DNA from: Raineya sp964654605
GTDB taxonomy: Bacteria > Bacteroidota > Bacteroidia > Cytophagales > Thermonemataceae
NCBI GenBank assembly: GCA_964654605.1
Contig: CAZZLW010000004.1
Coordinates: 1 to 64,000 of the forward strand
Direction of reading: 5' to 3'
Length of the DNA: 64,000 nucleotides
Shown: positions 43,468 to 51,519 of the stretch, piece after piece
How the letters are laid out: the number at the start of each line of letters is the position of its first letter
Position numbering within the stretch: position 1 is the stretch's first letter
The notes under the pieces: model-generated
What the model was told of the DNA's origin: nothing
The model's database searches: none
The model's input: the letters and a program-made list of their open reading frames with translations, nothing else
Made by a program: the position numbers and the translations under genes

Positions 43468-43508
43468 GACGTAGCAAGCGATGATGTTGCTCATAGCGAC
43501 ATCATCGC
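43468..43508 (+). repeat. 41-bp hairpin repeat, copy 2
   Basis: GACGTAGCAAGCGATGATGT, then TGCTCATAG and CGACATCATCGC. A 10-bp perfect stem GCGATGATGT/ACATCATCGC extends to 12 of 13 bp. It is the second copy of the sequence at 181-221, in opposite orientation, in the 162-bp gap between convergent genes; it could serve as a terminator for either, though it lacks a T-run. Confidence 0.6.
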
Positions 43509-43551
43509 TCTCAGTCTAAAAAACACCTTCAATTTCATTGTTTGCAAGTAT

Positions 43552-46170
43552 CTAACTTTTACCTTTCAAGCGGCTAACTTTTTTGTAAATTTCAATTACT
43601 AATACAATCAGCGAAGCCAAAGCAAGCAGTTTGAGCCAATCGTTTAGGCTTACAGGTTGAATTTTGAGCATATTTGCCATAAAGGGGATTTGCATCGCCA
43701 AGATATGCACACTCTGAGCAACCAAAACACCCACTACCAAAAGCCAATTGTTGCTCAAAGGAATCTTGAAAATAGATTTTCGCTCTGAGCGGCAATTGAA
43801 TGCGTGAAAATTTTGTAAAAGTACCATTAGCAAAAGGACATAATTTCGGGCTTCTGTTTCGGGATAGTGCCACACTTTTATCATCAAAAACCACAATGTA
43901 AAAGTAAGCGTTGCGATTAGTAATCCTGAAATACCAAGTTGTTCAAGCATTTTTCGGTTGAAAATACTTTCTTGGGGCTTACGAGGGGGTAAAGACATTA
44001 CTTCCTTTTCGCCTTTTTCAAACGCCAGAGCTACATCTTGAATACCATTGGTAACTAAATTGAGCCATAGCAATTGCACAGCAAGTAGCGGAATGGGCAA
44101 ACCTACTATGAGCGAAGCAATAATCATTAGCACTTCTGCAAAACCCGTAGAAATAAGCAAATAAATGATTTTTCGTAAGTTATCGTAAGCGTATCTGCCT
44201 TCTTCTACGCCTGCCGCTATGGAAGCGAAGTTGTTGTCGGTAACAATAATGGAAGCGGCTTCTTTGGCAACATCTGTTCCATAGCCCATTGCTACGCCAA
44301 TATGAGCGGCTTTGAGAGCAGGGGCATCATTAACGCCATCGCCTGTAACAGCTACAAAATTACCTTTTTCCTGCAATGCCTTTACGATTTGCAATTTTTG
44401 TTCAGGTGAAACACGAGCAAAAACGCTTTTGGTTTGAAGTAAATCCGCAATCTGATTTTCAGGCATTGCCAGAAGTTCTTTTCCTGTAACCACCTGATTT
44501 TTGTGGCTTGCAATGTGCAATTCTTTGGCAATAGCCAGTGCCGTAGCGGGGTGGTCGCCTGTTATCATTGCTACTTTGATGCCCGCTTGGTGGCAGAGGT
44601 CTATGGCTGTTTTAGCCTCAGGCTTGATAGGGTCAATGAGGGCAATTAAGCCCAATAGTTGCATATTTTCGGGTAATTGCTTGCTTACACTTTCTACCTT
44701 GGCTCTTGCAACAGCAATTACACGATAGCCATTTTCTGCTAACTTTTCGGCTTGTTCTAAAAAATATTCTTTTTGCTCGAAAGGCACTTTTTCTGCTAGC
44801 ACTTCCACTGCTCCCTTGGCTACCACATATAGCTCTCCATTTTTACGAAAGAAGGTAGCTGAAAATTTGTTAGCAGATTCAAAGGGAATTTCACCAACCA
44901 CCTCTACGGCACTGCGGATTTCTTCGGGGGAAAAGCCCGCTTTGTAGCTCAAAGCCAGCAGTGCAACATCAATGGCATCGCCCTGATGTTGCCATTCGGT
45001 AGCGGTTTTGCGTAAAACGGCTTCGTTGCATAGCGTAACAGCCTCAATGATTTCTGTAATAAGAGGCAAGTTTTCTGTATTTGCCTGAATGCGTCCCTCG
45101 CCGTTGTAGCCTTCGCCTGTGATATGGGCTTTTTGTCCGTTGGGCAAAATGATTTCACGAGCCGTCTGCTGATCCACGGTAAGCGTGCCTGTTTTATCCG
45201 ATGCAATGTAAGTACAACTCCCCAAACCTTCCACTGCCGCAAGTTTTCTTACAATAACATTCCTTTTTGCCATACGAGAGGTAGCAATGGAAAGAGCTAC
45301 TGTCATTGCTACGGGCAATCCTTCGGGAATGGCTGAAACTGCCATAGCTACGGCTGTAAAGAAAATTTCATAAGGCGAGGAGGCAGTTTTCCAACCGATA
45401 ATTACAACAAGTACCGCCGCTACCAGCACAGCAATACTGATTTTTTTGGCAAAACGCTCCATACGCTCTACCAAAGGCACTTTCTGCGTGCCTACTTCAC
45501 TGATAGAATCTGCAATTTTGCCAATTTCTGTGCCAAGTCCTGTACCAACTACCACACCTACACCTCTGCCACTCATTACGGTTGTACCTGCATACGCCAT
45601 ATTGAGCCTATCGCCTATGCTGATATTTTCTTGGGGGATAGGCTCGTTTTTTTTCAAGATAGGTAGCGATTCGCCTGTGAGTAGGGCTTCTTCAATGCTC
45701 AAATTATGCACTTGCAATAATCTTAAATCCGCAGGAACTTTTACACCCGATTCCAAAAATACAATATCACCTCTTACAAGCAACTCGGCATCAAGGAGTT
45801 GTTTCTTTCCATCTCTTAATATGCTGGCTTGGGTTTTCATTAGGTTTTTTAGGGCGGCAGCACTGCTTTCGGCTTTCCACTCTTGGTAAGTGCCAATAGC
45901 TCCGTTGAGAAGGATAATCGCAAAAATGAAAATAGCATCTTCGTACTCTTGAATAGCTACGGAAAGCCCACCTGCTACCAATAAAACGTATATCAAAGGA
46001 CTTTTGAACTGATGCAAAATAACCTGCCAAAGCGTAATTTGCTTGCCTTGGGGCAAGGCATTTTTACCGAATTGCTCTAATCGTTTTTGAGCTTCTGTAC
46101 TGCTTAATCCTTCGGGAGATGTTTGCAGGGTTTCTAAAACTTCGGAAATAGTTTGGGTGTGCCAAGTCAT
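43552..46170 (-). CDS. P-type cation ATPase, calcium-pump (type II) like
   Basis: 872 residues from the ATG at 46170; a TTG nine codons upstream is less likely. N-terminal cation ATPase domain (TSPEGLSSTEAQKRLEQFGK), the actuator motif LLTGESLP, TM4 with PEGLPVAMT (ion site), the phosphorylation site SDKTGTLT, MITGDHPATA and the hinge TGDGVNDAPALK. The PEGLP in TM4 and the C-terminal block LLWLNLVTNGIQDVALAFEK point to PMCA/SERCA-type Ca2+ (or Mn2+/Na+) pumps. The gene is alone, convergent with dabB and divergent from the hydroxylase. Ion specificity is inferred. Confidence 0.93.
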   Translation of the reverse strand: MTWHTQTISEVLETLQTSPEGLSSTEAQKRLEQFGKNALPQGKQITLWQVILHQFKSPLIYVLLVAGGLSVAIQEYEDAIFIFAIILLNGAIGTYQEWKAESSAAALKNLMKTQASILRDGKKQLLDAELLVRGDIVFLESGVKVPADLRLLQVHNLSIEEALLTGESLPILKKNEPIPQENISIGDRLNMAYAGTTVMSGRGVGVVVGTGLGTEIGKIADSISEVGTQKVPLVERMERFAKKISIAVLVAAVLVVIIGWKTASSPYEIFFTAVAMAVSAIPEGLPVAMTVALSIATSRMAKRNVIVRKLAAVEGLGSCTYIASDKTGTLTVDQQTAREIILPNGQKAHITGEGYNGEGRIQANTENLPLITEIIEAVTLCNEAVLRKTATEWQHQGDAIDVALLALSYKAGFSPEEIRSAVEVVGEIPFESANKFSATFFRKNGELYVVAKGAVEVLAEKVPFEQKEYFLEQAEKLAENGYRVIAVARAKVESVSKQLPENMQLLGLIALIDPIKPEAKTAIDLCHQAGIKVAMITGDHPATALAIAKELHIASHKNQVVTGKELLAMPENQIADLLQTKSVFARVSPEQKLQIVKALQEKGNFVAVTGDGVNDAPALKAAHIGVAMGYGTDVAKEAASIIVTDNNFASIAAGVEEGRYAYDNLRKIIYLLISTGFAEVLMIIASLIVGLPIPLLAVQLLWLNLVTNGIQDVALAFEKGEKEVMSLPPRKPQESIFNRKMLEQLGISGLLIATLTFTLWFLMIKVWHYPETEARNYVLLLMVLLQNFHAFNCRSERKSIFKIPLSNNWLLVVGVLVAQSVHILAMQIPFMANMLKIQPVSLNDWLKLLALASLIVLVIEIYKKVSRLKGKS

Positions 46171-46320
46171 ACGCTTATGAGTTTTGTAGTTTTGCAAAAA
46201 AAAGAAACCTTTGCAGAAAGGTAAATAATCTTGGTCAGTTTATGGGTTAAAAAAAATCAGCCTATCCTATTGTTTTCTTTTTGGTGCAAAAATTTTACTT
46301 TTGCAAAAAAATCGCTCGCT

Positions 46321-47181
46321 ATGAACCTTCAAGATTTACTTCACAAAATTTTTGCCTCGCCACAATCTACGGCTCAGGCTATTGCTACGGTAGCTTTTGT
46401 TTCTTTGCTTGTTGTTGAACTTATTATCAGTTTACGAAAAAATCTGAAACTCTTTGAAACCAAAGATACAGTAGTAAATTTAGCTTTGGGCGGGCTGACC
46501 TCTTTTGTGAAAGTGTTTATCAAGGGGACAACCCTTGTGTTTTTTTATTGGGTGCAATCCTTTTGGAAAGTAACGGATATACCGAATACTTGGTGGAGCA
46601 TTTTGATTTTGTTTTTACTGAACGATTTGATTTTCTATTGGTATCATAGAATTTCCCACGAAAGTCGTTTTTTTTGGGCTATGCACGTAGCTCATCATTC
46701 TTCCGAGATTTTGAATACTTCCACAGCTATTCGGGGAAATTTTTTACACTTTTTTTATCGTTTTGTGTTTTGGTCGCCGCTTGCCTTGCTCGGCTTTGAC
46801 CCCATTATGATTGTACTGGTTGATGAAATCAGTTTCTATTACCAAATGTATATCCATACCGAAATTATACACAAAATGCCTCGTTGGTTTGAATTTATTT
46901 TCAATACACCTGCTCATCATAGGGTACATCACGCCTCTAATGCTCAATACATTGACAAAAACTATGGGGCAATTTTTATTATCTGGGACAGGCTATTTGG
47001 TACTTTTGAAGAAGAAAAAGAAAAGCCTATTTACGGCTTAACCAAAAATCCCCCCAAAAGAGATAATCTTTTTAGTATCATTACACACGAACTTGTGGCT
47101 ATTGCCAAAGATGTTCGTAAAGCAAAAAGCCTCAAAGAAGTGTGGATTTATATTTTTGGCAGACCTAATGCAAAAATGTAG
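46321..47181 (+). CDS. fatty acid hydroxylase / sterol desaturase family
   Basis: 286 residues from the ATG at 46321; the 30-codon upstream extension lies over a -7-like box TACTTTTG at 46296-46303. Four or more membrane helices, with histidine clusters for a di-iron centre: WYHRISHES, MHVAHHSSE and the late HHRVHHASNAQYIDKNYG. The motif IIWDRLFGTFEEEKE just after is typical of this superfamily. It probably hydroxylates or desaturates a lipid in the inner membrane; substrate unknown. The dispersed repeat copy 1 starts 9 bp after its stop. Confidence 0.9.
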   Translation: MNLQDLLHKIFASPQSTAQAIATVAFVSLLVVELIISLRKNLKLFETKDTVVNLALGGLTSFVKVFIKGTTLVFFYWVQSFWKVTDIPNTWWSILILFLLNDLIFYWYHRISHESRFFWAMHVAHHSSEILNTSTAIRGNFLHFFYRFVFWSPLALLGFDPIMIVLVDEISFYYQMYIHTEIIHKMPRWFEFIFNTPAHHRVHHASNAQYIDKNYGAIFIIWDRLFGTFEEEKEKPIYGLTKNPPKRDNLFSIITHELVAIAKDVRKAKSLKEVWIYIFGRPNAKM

Positions 47182-47189
47182 ATTTCTCC

Positions 47190-47312
47190 TAATTGTTTAG
47201 GTCTAATTTGCAATACGGAAACAGGATTTTAGACAATTGATGTCAGAGCAAAAAAGAAGTAAGCAGTCTTGAACTTCAAAGTGTGAACTTTTTGAATGAA
47301 AAATAGATTAGA
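47190..47312 (-). repeat. dispersed ~120-bp repeat, copy 1 (left arm)
   Basis: Shares long blocks with the reverse complements of 47977-48100 and 58039-58166: TAATTGTTTAGGTCTAATTTG, then GGAAACAGGATTTTAGACAA and CTTGAACTTCAAAGTGTGAA. With copy 2 it forms an inverted pair enclosing the toxin-antitoxin genes. Differences between copies are indels of 6-15 bp and scattered substitutions. Confidence 0.65.
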
Positions 47313-47354
47313 ATTGAGAAAAAATGCGTATTTTTGCAGTATGTAGGAACAATT

Positions 47355-47717
47355 ATGTTAAATTTTAGCAAACATATCGGTCAGATTTATTCATTCTATT
47401 CACTGCTTCGTTTTTTAGAGAGCGAAGAAGCACAAGAAGCTTTGCTTGCAATGGAGCAAGCAACTTTTGATGACCTTGATGTTCTGAATTTAACAGAAGA
47501 TGAAGAAAATGAACTAAAATTGCTATATGAATTGAGTGTTTTGATAACCCGAATAGGGCTTTTGGCTGAAAAATTTATTAAACCTTTTGAAAATATCCGT
47601 AAGCGTTTAGAACCGCTTTTCATAGACCAAAACACCTATCTTTTACAAGAACCAAATGCTCAAAAACTTGCAAAAAGTTTGCAAGAAGTGCAAGAAGGCA
47701 AAGTTATTCGCTTATGA
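47355..47717 (+). CDS. putative antitoxin of an unfamiliar family
   Basis: 120 residues from the ATG at 47355; the TTG at 47334 would lie in a -7-like TATTTTTG box. It is helical and acidic (QATFDDLDVLNLTEDEENEL) with a basic stretch (KFIKPFENIRKRLEP). It does not show the YefM/Phd fold usual for partners of YoeB toxins, and no ribbon-helix-helix or HTH motif was seen. Assignment as antitoxin rests on its position: the toxin start overlaps its stop in ATGA. It is longer than typical antitoxins (70-90). Its C-terminal helix (QKLAKSLQEVQEGKVIRL) may wrap the toxin; this last step is inference. Confidence 0.6.
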   Translation: MLNFSKHIGQIYSFYSLLRFLESEEAQEALLAMEQATFDDLDVLNLTEDEENELKLLYELSVLITRIGLLAEKFIKPFENIRKRLEPLFIDQNTYLLQEPNAQKLAKSLQEVQEGKVIRL

Positions 47718-47968
47718 CCGTTGAGTTTTCTGAAAGTGCTTATGAAGATTTGATGTATTTCAAAGAGTTTGAGCCTGCCATTTATGAAAAAATACAAAGT
47801 TTGTTGGAAAATATAAAATCAACTCCTTTTCAAGGTATAGGCAAACCTGAACCCTTGAAATATGACTTGCAGGGATATTGGAGCAGACGAATCACCATTC
47901 TGCATAGATTGGTATACAAAGTTGAAAGCGAAAGAATTGTGGTTATACAATGCAGAGGGCATTACTAA
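47714..47968 (+). CDS. YoeB/Txe-type ribosome-dependent mRNA interferase toxin
   Basis: 84 residues, exactly YoeB length. Catalytic residues align by number with E. coli YoeB: Glu46 (GKPEPLK), Arg65 (ILHRLVY) and the final His83-Tyr84 (CRGHY). The family motif LQGYWSRRITILHRLVY is present. The toxin cleaves mRNA in the ribosomal A site. It overlaps the preceding gene by 4 bp (ATGA), a standard toxin-antitoxin arrangement. The right-hand dispersed repeat begins 8 bp after its stop, so module and repeats are tightly packed. Confidence 0.92.
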   Translation: MTVEFSESAYEDLMYFKEFEPAIYEKIQSLLENIKSTPFQGIGKPEPLKYDLQGYWSRRITILHRLVYKVESERIVVIQCRGHY

Positions 47969-47976
47969 GAAAATTT

Positions 47977-48100
47977 GGTATTTATTTACGTTCAGAAACT
48001 TCAATGTTTGATAGTTCAAGAATTTAAGGACTTTATATTTCATTTGTCTAAAATTCTGCTTCCTGTTTCCTTACGGCAAACTATACCTGAATAATTGTAA
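47977..48100 (+). repeat. dispersed ~120-bp repeat, copy 2 (right arm)
   Basis: Reads TTGTCTAAAATTCTGCTTCC, then TGTTTCCTTACGGCAAACTA and the end CCTGAATAATTG. Its reverse complement matches copy 1 in the same order of blocks, and copy 3 matches it in direct orientation. It begins 8 bp past the toxin stop. The rest of the gap to rplY (48101-48180) shows nothing. Confidence 0.65.
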
Positions 48101-48180
48101 CTATTTTTTAGAATTTATTTGCTTTTGTAATTCTTTTTTGCGTACTTTGCAACCCAATTTTCACTTAAACCAAAAATTTT

Positions 48181-48783
48181 ATGAAAGTAGTCGAGATTAT
48201 AGGGTATAAAAGAGCAAATCTCGGAAAAACCGCATCAAAGGCACTCAGAGCCGAAGGAAATGCTCCTTGCGTATTGTATGGAGGCAAAGAACAAATTCAT
48301 TTTTACGCACCTATGAGTTTGTTCAGAGAGCTTATCTATAAGCCCGATGCCGCCTTCGTAAAGCTCAATATTGAAGGTGATGAGTATGATGCTATTTTGC
48401 AAGAGGCTCAATTTCACCCTACCAATGAAATGCTTTTACACGCCGATTTTCTTTTGTTGCGTGATGACCGCCCTATTACTATGCAAATTCCTGTAAAACT
48501 TGTAGGAAATTCTGTTGGGGTGCAAAAAGGGGGTAGGTTGGTGCAAAAGTTACGCAAACTCACTATTAAGGCTCTTCCCAAAGATATGCCTGAGTTTGTA
48601 GAAGTAGATATTACTCCTTTGGAAGTGGGCAAATCGTTCAAAGTGCAAGATTTGGGCGAAAAACCTTACAAAATCTTAAATAGCCCTACCAATCCTATTG
48701 TATCGGTGGAAGTTACACGTGCTTTGCGTCAGGCAGAACAAGAAGCCGCCAAAGAGGCAAAAGCCGCCGCCAAGAAAAAATAA
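48181..48783 (+). CDS. rplY: 50S ribosomal protein L25, long (CTC) form
   Basis: 200 residues: an N-terminal 5S-rRNA-binding domain (EIIGYKRANLGKTASKALRA, then EGNAPCVLYGGKEQIHFYAP), then the C-terminal CTC/TL5 extension (VKLVGNSVGVQKGGRLVQKL), ending in an Ala/Lys/Glu tail. In the ribosome it binds 5S rRNA at the central protuberance. As in other Bacteroidota the gene stands alone and is not with other ribosomal operons. A strong terminator follows. Confidence 0.95.
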   Translation: MKVVEIIGYKRANLGKTASKALRAEGNAPCVLYGGKEQIHFYAPMSLFRELIYKPDAAFVKLNIEGDEYDAILQEAQFHPTNEMLLHADFLLLRDDRPITMQIPVKLVGNSVGVQKGGRLVQKLRKLTIKALPKDMPEFVEVDITPLEVGKSFKVQDLGEKPYKILNSPTNPIVSVEVTRALRQAEQEAAKEAKAAAKKK

Positions 48784-48806
48784 TGCAATTTTCTCTGCAT
48801 CATCAA

Positions 48807-48838
48807 TGGCTAACGGAAATTACGTTAGCCATTTTTGT
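48807..48838 (+). terminator. terminator after rplY
   Basis: TGGCTAACG (48807-48815), loop GAAATTA, CGTTAGCCA (48823-48831), then TTTTTGTT. A TATATTTG box at 48839-48846 right after it may be the -7 element of the next gene. Confidence 0.85.
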
Positions 48839-48864
48839 TATATTTGAGCTTGCTTTTGTGCTTT

Positions 48865-50043
48865 ATGAAAATTTTGCTTTTACACAATTATTACACCCAA
48901 AGGGGCGGAGAAGACGGCGTATTTGAAGCCGAAAGAAACTTGCTTTTGCAAAAAGGACACGAAGTAGAAAGCCTCACTTTTCAAAATCAGAAGCTACAAG
49001 GGTTTGCTGAAAAAATCAGAACGAGCTTTTCAAGTATCTACAATAGCCATTCGGCTAAGCTACTTGCCCAAAAAATAGATGAATTTCAACCTCAAATTTT
49101 ACACGTACATAATTTTTGGAAAGAGGCTTCGCCTGCGGTGTATTATATCGCTAAACGCAAAAATATACCATTGGTGCAAACCTTGCACAATTTTCGTTTG
49201 CTTTGTGCCAATGCTTTGCTATTACGTCAAAATCAGCCTTGTGAGCTTTGTATAAAAAAAACTTTTCCAATGGCGGGTATTCGCTATGCCTGCTACGAAA
49301 ATCGCCTCATAACCGCCCAAATTACATTTTTAAGCACTATTCATAAAATTTTGGGTACTTGGAAAAATCTTGTTTCGCAATATATCACGATTACCGAATT
49401 TGCCAGACGTAAGTTTTTAGCTTCTGCATTGCATTTGCAAGAAAATCAAATCAGTGTCAAGCCTAATTTTGTAGAAGATAGAGGAGGAGCAAGTATGGAG
49501 AGTAGAGAAAACTATTTTTTATTTGTAGGCAGACTTTCGGCAGAAAAGGGTGTTCAAACACTTTTAGAAGCCACTCGCCATCATAATTTTAGATTAGAAA
49601 TCATTGGAGGCGGCGAAATGGAAAACCTCGTGAGAGAGCAAGCTCAAAATAATTCTAATATTATTTTTCACGGAAAGCAAAATCAAGAATTTGTCCTTGC
49701 TAAAATGAAAAAGTCAAAAGCTCTGATTTTACCTTCCATTTGCTACGAAAATCTGCCTCTTACGCTTATTGAAGCCTTTTCTACGGCTACGCCTGTAATT
49801 ATTTCGGATATTGATAATTTGAATGAACTGGTAACTCATCAGCAAAACGGCATACATTTCCAAACAGGTAGCAGTCAGGATTTAGCAGAAAAGATAGCTT
49901 TTTTTGAAAAAAATGCAAGTCCGCTTTGGTACGAAAATGCCCGCAATACCTATCTGCAAAATTATACCCCCGAAATTTCGTATCAGAAACTTATGGAGAT
50001 TTATCAGAAGGCTTTTGATACATTTTCTCGCCAGCCAAAATAG
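48865..50043 (+). CDS. family 4 glycosyltransferase
   Basis: 392 residues from the ATG at 48865 (the 10-codon extension is unlikely). GT-B fold: the acceptor half begins KILLLHNYYTQRGGEDGVFE, with LHVHNFWKEASPAVYY and VQTLHNFRLLCANALLL. A Cys-rich loop (PCELCIKKTFPMAG) matches the donor/acceptor region of a known GT4 subgroup. The donor half has YFLFVGRLSAEKGVQTLLEA and the E(x7)E motif LPSICYENLPLTLIEAFSTA. Likely builds a surface polysaccharide or O-antigen; the sugar is unknown. It overlaps the convergent DUF1684 gene by 53 bp. Confidence 0.9.
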   Translation: MKILLLHNYYTQRGGEDGVFEAERNLLLQKGHEVESLTFQNQKLQGFAEKIRTSFSSIYNSHSAKLLAQKIDEFQPQILHVHNFWKEASPAVYYIAKRKNIPLVQTLHNFRLLCANALLLRQNQPCELCIKKTFPMAGIRYACYENRLITAQITFLSTIHKILGTWKNLVSQYITITEFARRKFLASALHLQENQISVKPNFVEDRGGASMESRENYFLFVGRLSAEKGVQTLLEATRHHNFRLEIIGGGEMENLVREQAQNNSNIIFHGKQNQEFVLAKMKKSKALILPSICYENLPLTLIEAFSTATPVIISDIDNLNELVTHQQNGIHFQTGSSQDLAEKIAFFEKNASPLWYENARNTYLQNYTPEISYQKLMEIYQKAFDTFSRQPK

Positions 50044-50617
50044 GAAAGTCTAATTTATTTTCTTTGGGGGGAATAGGGCAGGTGTAATCATCGTTATACA
50101 CGCAATAGGGGTTAGTAGCGTAGTTGAAATCCAAAACAATCTGCTCACCTTTTGGGAAAGCCACGTTATTGATGTATCTTCCGCCTTTGTAGGTTTCTTT
50201 GCCATTAGAGGCATCATAAAAGGGCAAAAATAGAAACTTATCGCCTGTTTTGTGTAAAAGCATTAGCTTGTATTCCTTGCCCTGATAATTAAAATAGGCG
50301 TAGGCATAAGGCAGATAAGGTTGAGGCTCGCTTTTGGTCATAGCAATAGCAATGGGTTTGCCATTTTTAATGTATTCTACACGTGCCTTGATACGCCAAT
50401 CAGGATTGGGAGGGAAGTACTGCAAACCCTGAAAGCTGTCTCTTTTGGCAATAGGCGATTCGGCAGAGATTTTGAAAGTCTGATTGCGTTGCTCTCTTTC
50501 TGTTTCAATTTTTTGAATATAGGCTTGTGTGTCGTTTTGGTCTGAAACAACCACAAACACAATCAGAGCCAAAGCTATGATAGCCACGAGAAAAAGCAAG
50601 AATTTGGGTTTTATCAT
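49991..50617 (-). CDS. DUF1684-family membrane-anchored protein
   Basis: 208 residues with an N-terminal helix (FLLFLVAIIALALIVFVVV), probably an anchor or uncleaved signal, then the DUF1684 domain: ETEREQRNQTFKISAESPIA, LQYFPPNPDWRIKARVEYI, FYDASNGKETYKGGRYINN and DFNYATNPYCVYNDDYTCPI with PPKENKLDFPILAGEK. The conserved PYC...CPIPPxENxLxxxIxAGEK motif is the family hallmark. Enzymatic role unknown. Its 3' end overlaps the glycosyltransferase gene by 53 bp on the opposite strand. Confidence 0.88.
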   Translation of the reverse strand: MIKPKFLLFLVAIIALALIVFVVVSDQNDTQAYIQKIETEREQRNQTFKISAESPIAKRDSFQGLQYFPPNPDWRIKARVEYIKNGKPIAIAMTKSEPQPYLPYAYAYFNYQGKEYKLMLLHKTGDKFLFLPFYDASNGKETYKGGRYINNVAFPKGEQIVLDFNYATNPYCVYNDDYTCPIPPKENKLDFPILAGEKMYQKPSDKSP

Positions 50618-50650
50618 AAAGATTTGGTATGATTATTGCTTTACAAAAGG

Positions 50651-50679
50651 AAAAAACTCCACCAGAGGTGAAGTCTTTT
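50651..50679 (-). terminator. terminator after rpmA
   Basis: ACTCCACC and GGTGAAGT pair across AGA with one mismatch, with T-runs on the minus strand, 38 bp past the L27 stop. Confidence 0.6.
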
Positions 50680-50716
50680 AAACCACTATAACTATGAAAA
50701 CTTTTCTTTGAATATT

Positions 50717-50980
50717 TTAGGCTTCGCCCACAGGTACTACGTGTACGAAAGAGCGGTCGTTTTTGCCCTTCTGAAAAAGTACCACACCATCAATGAGTGC
50801 ATATAAAGTATGGTCTTTGCCAATGCCTACATTTTTGCCAGGGTGATGCTTTGTTCCACGCTGTCTTACAATAATATTTCCTGCTATGCACTTTTCGCCA
50901 CCGAAAATTTTAACGCCCAAGCGTTTGCTTTCGGATTCTCTTCCGTTTTTCGAGCTACCTACTCCTTTTTTGTGTGCCAT
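50717..50980 (-). CDS. rpmA: 50S ribosomal protein L27
   Basis: 87 residues. AHKKGVGSSKNGRESESKRL at the N-terminus and GNIIVRQRGTKHHPGKNVGI are textbook L27. It sits at the peptidyl transferase centre. There is no N-terminal extension of the kind cleaved by Prp in Firmicutes. It is second in an L21-L27 operon (63 bp apart), and usually separate from obgE in this phylum; no obgE is seen here. Confidence 0.97.
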   Translation of the reverse strand: MAHKKGVGSSKNGRESESKRLGVKIFGGEKCIAGNIIVRQRGTKHHPGKNVGIGKDHTLYALIDGVVLFQKGKNDRSFVHVVPVGEA

Positions 50981-51043
50981 ATTAGTAAATGTTTTGGATT
51001 TTTCAAAAAAAAATTAGACTTTTTTTAAGCGAATGTTAAATTT

Positions 51044-51355
51044 TTACACAGCGATTTTCTCAATCATTATTTTGGTGAGATATTGTCTGTGTCCATTTTT
51101 TCTGCGATAGCCTTTTCTGCGTTTTTTCTTGAAAACTATCACTTTATCGCCTTTTAAGTGTTCAAGGATTTTTCCTTGCACGGTTGCTCCTGCTATCGTG
51201 GGAGCTCCTACGGTTACGTTGCCTTCGTTTTCTACGAGCAACACTTTGTCAAAGGTCACGGCAGCGTCAGGTTCGCCTTCTAAACGATGCGTATAGATGT
51301 AGCGATTTTCCTGAACTTTGAATTGCTGACCAGCGATTTCTACAATAGCGTACAT
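51044..51355 (-). CDS. rplU: 50S ribosomal protein L21
   Basis: 103 residues: YAIVEIAGQQFKVQENRYIY at the start and KKKRRKGYRRKNGHRQYLT, the L21 signature, near the end. First gene of the rplU-rpmA operon, driven by a good consensus promoter at 51394-51425. Binds 23S rRNA. Confidence 0.97.
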   Translation of the reverse strand: MYAIVEIAGQQFKVQENRYIYTHRLEGEPDAAVTFDKVLLVENEGNVTVGAPTIAGATVQGKILEHLKGDKVIVFKKKRRKGYRRKNGHRQYLTKIMIEKIAV

Positions 51356-51393
51356 ACTTAAATGATTTTTTTAAGGGTTCAAAATTCAGCCTG

Positions 51394-51425
51394 CAAATTT
51401 AGCTTTTTCGTTTCAAAGAAACAAA
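51394..51425 (-). promoter_or_regulatory. promoter of rplU-rpmA
   Basis: On the minus strand, TTTG (complement of 51422-51425), 20-bp spacer and TAAATTTG (complement of 51394-51401), both perfect to the phylum consensus. The divergent MBOAT promoter lies 16 bp further on. Confidence 0.7.
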
Positions 51426-51440
51426 TAAAATTCAATGTTT

Positions 51441-51471
51441 TTTGTAAAACACCAAAATAAACCTACTTTTG
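51441..51471 (+). promoter_or_regulatory. promoter of the MBOAT gene
   Basis: TTTG at 51441-51444, 19-bp spacer, TACTTTTG at 51464-51471, both perfect. The ATG is 49 bp downstream. Confidence 0.65.
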
Positions 51472-51519
51472 CAAATCCAATTTGAGGCTCTTTCGTCTAT
51501 TTGTAAATACTGATGTAGA

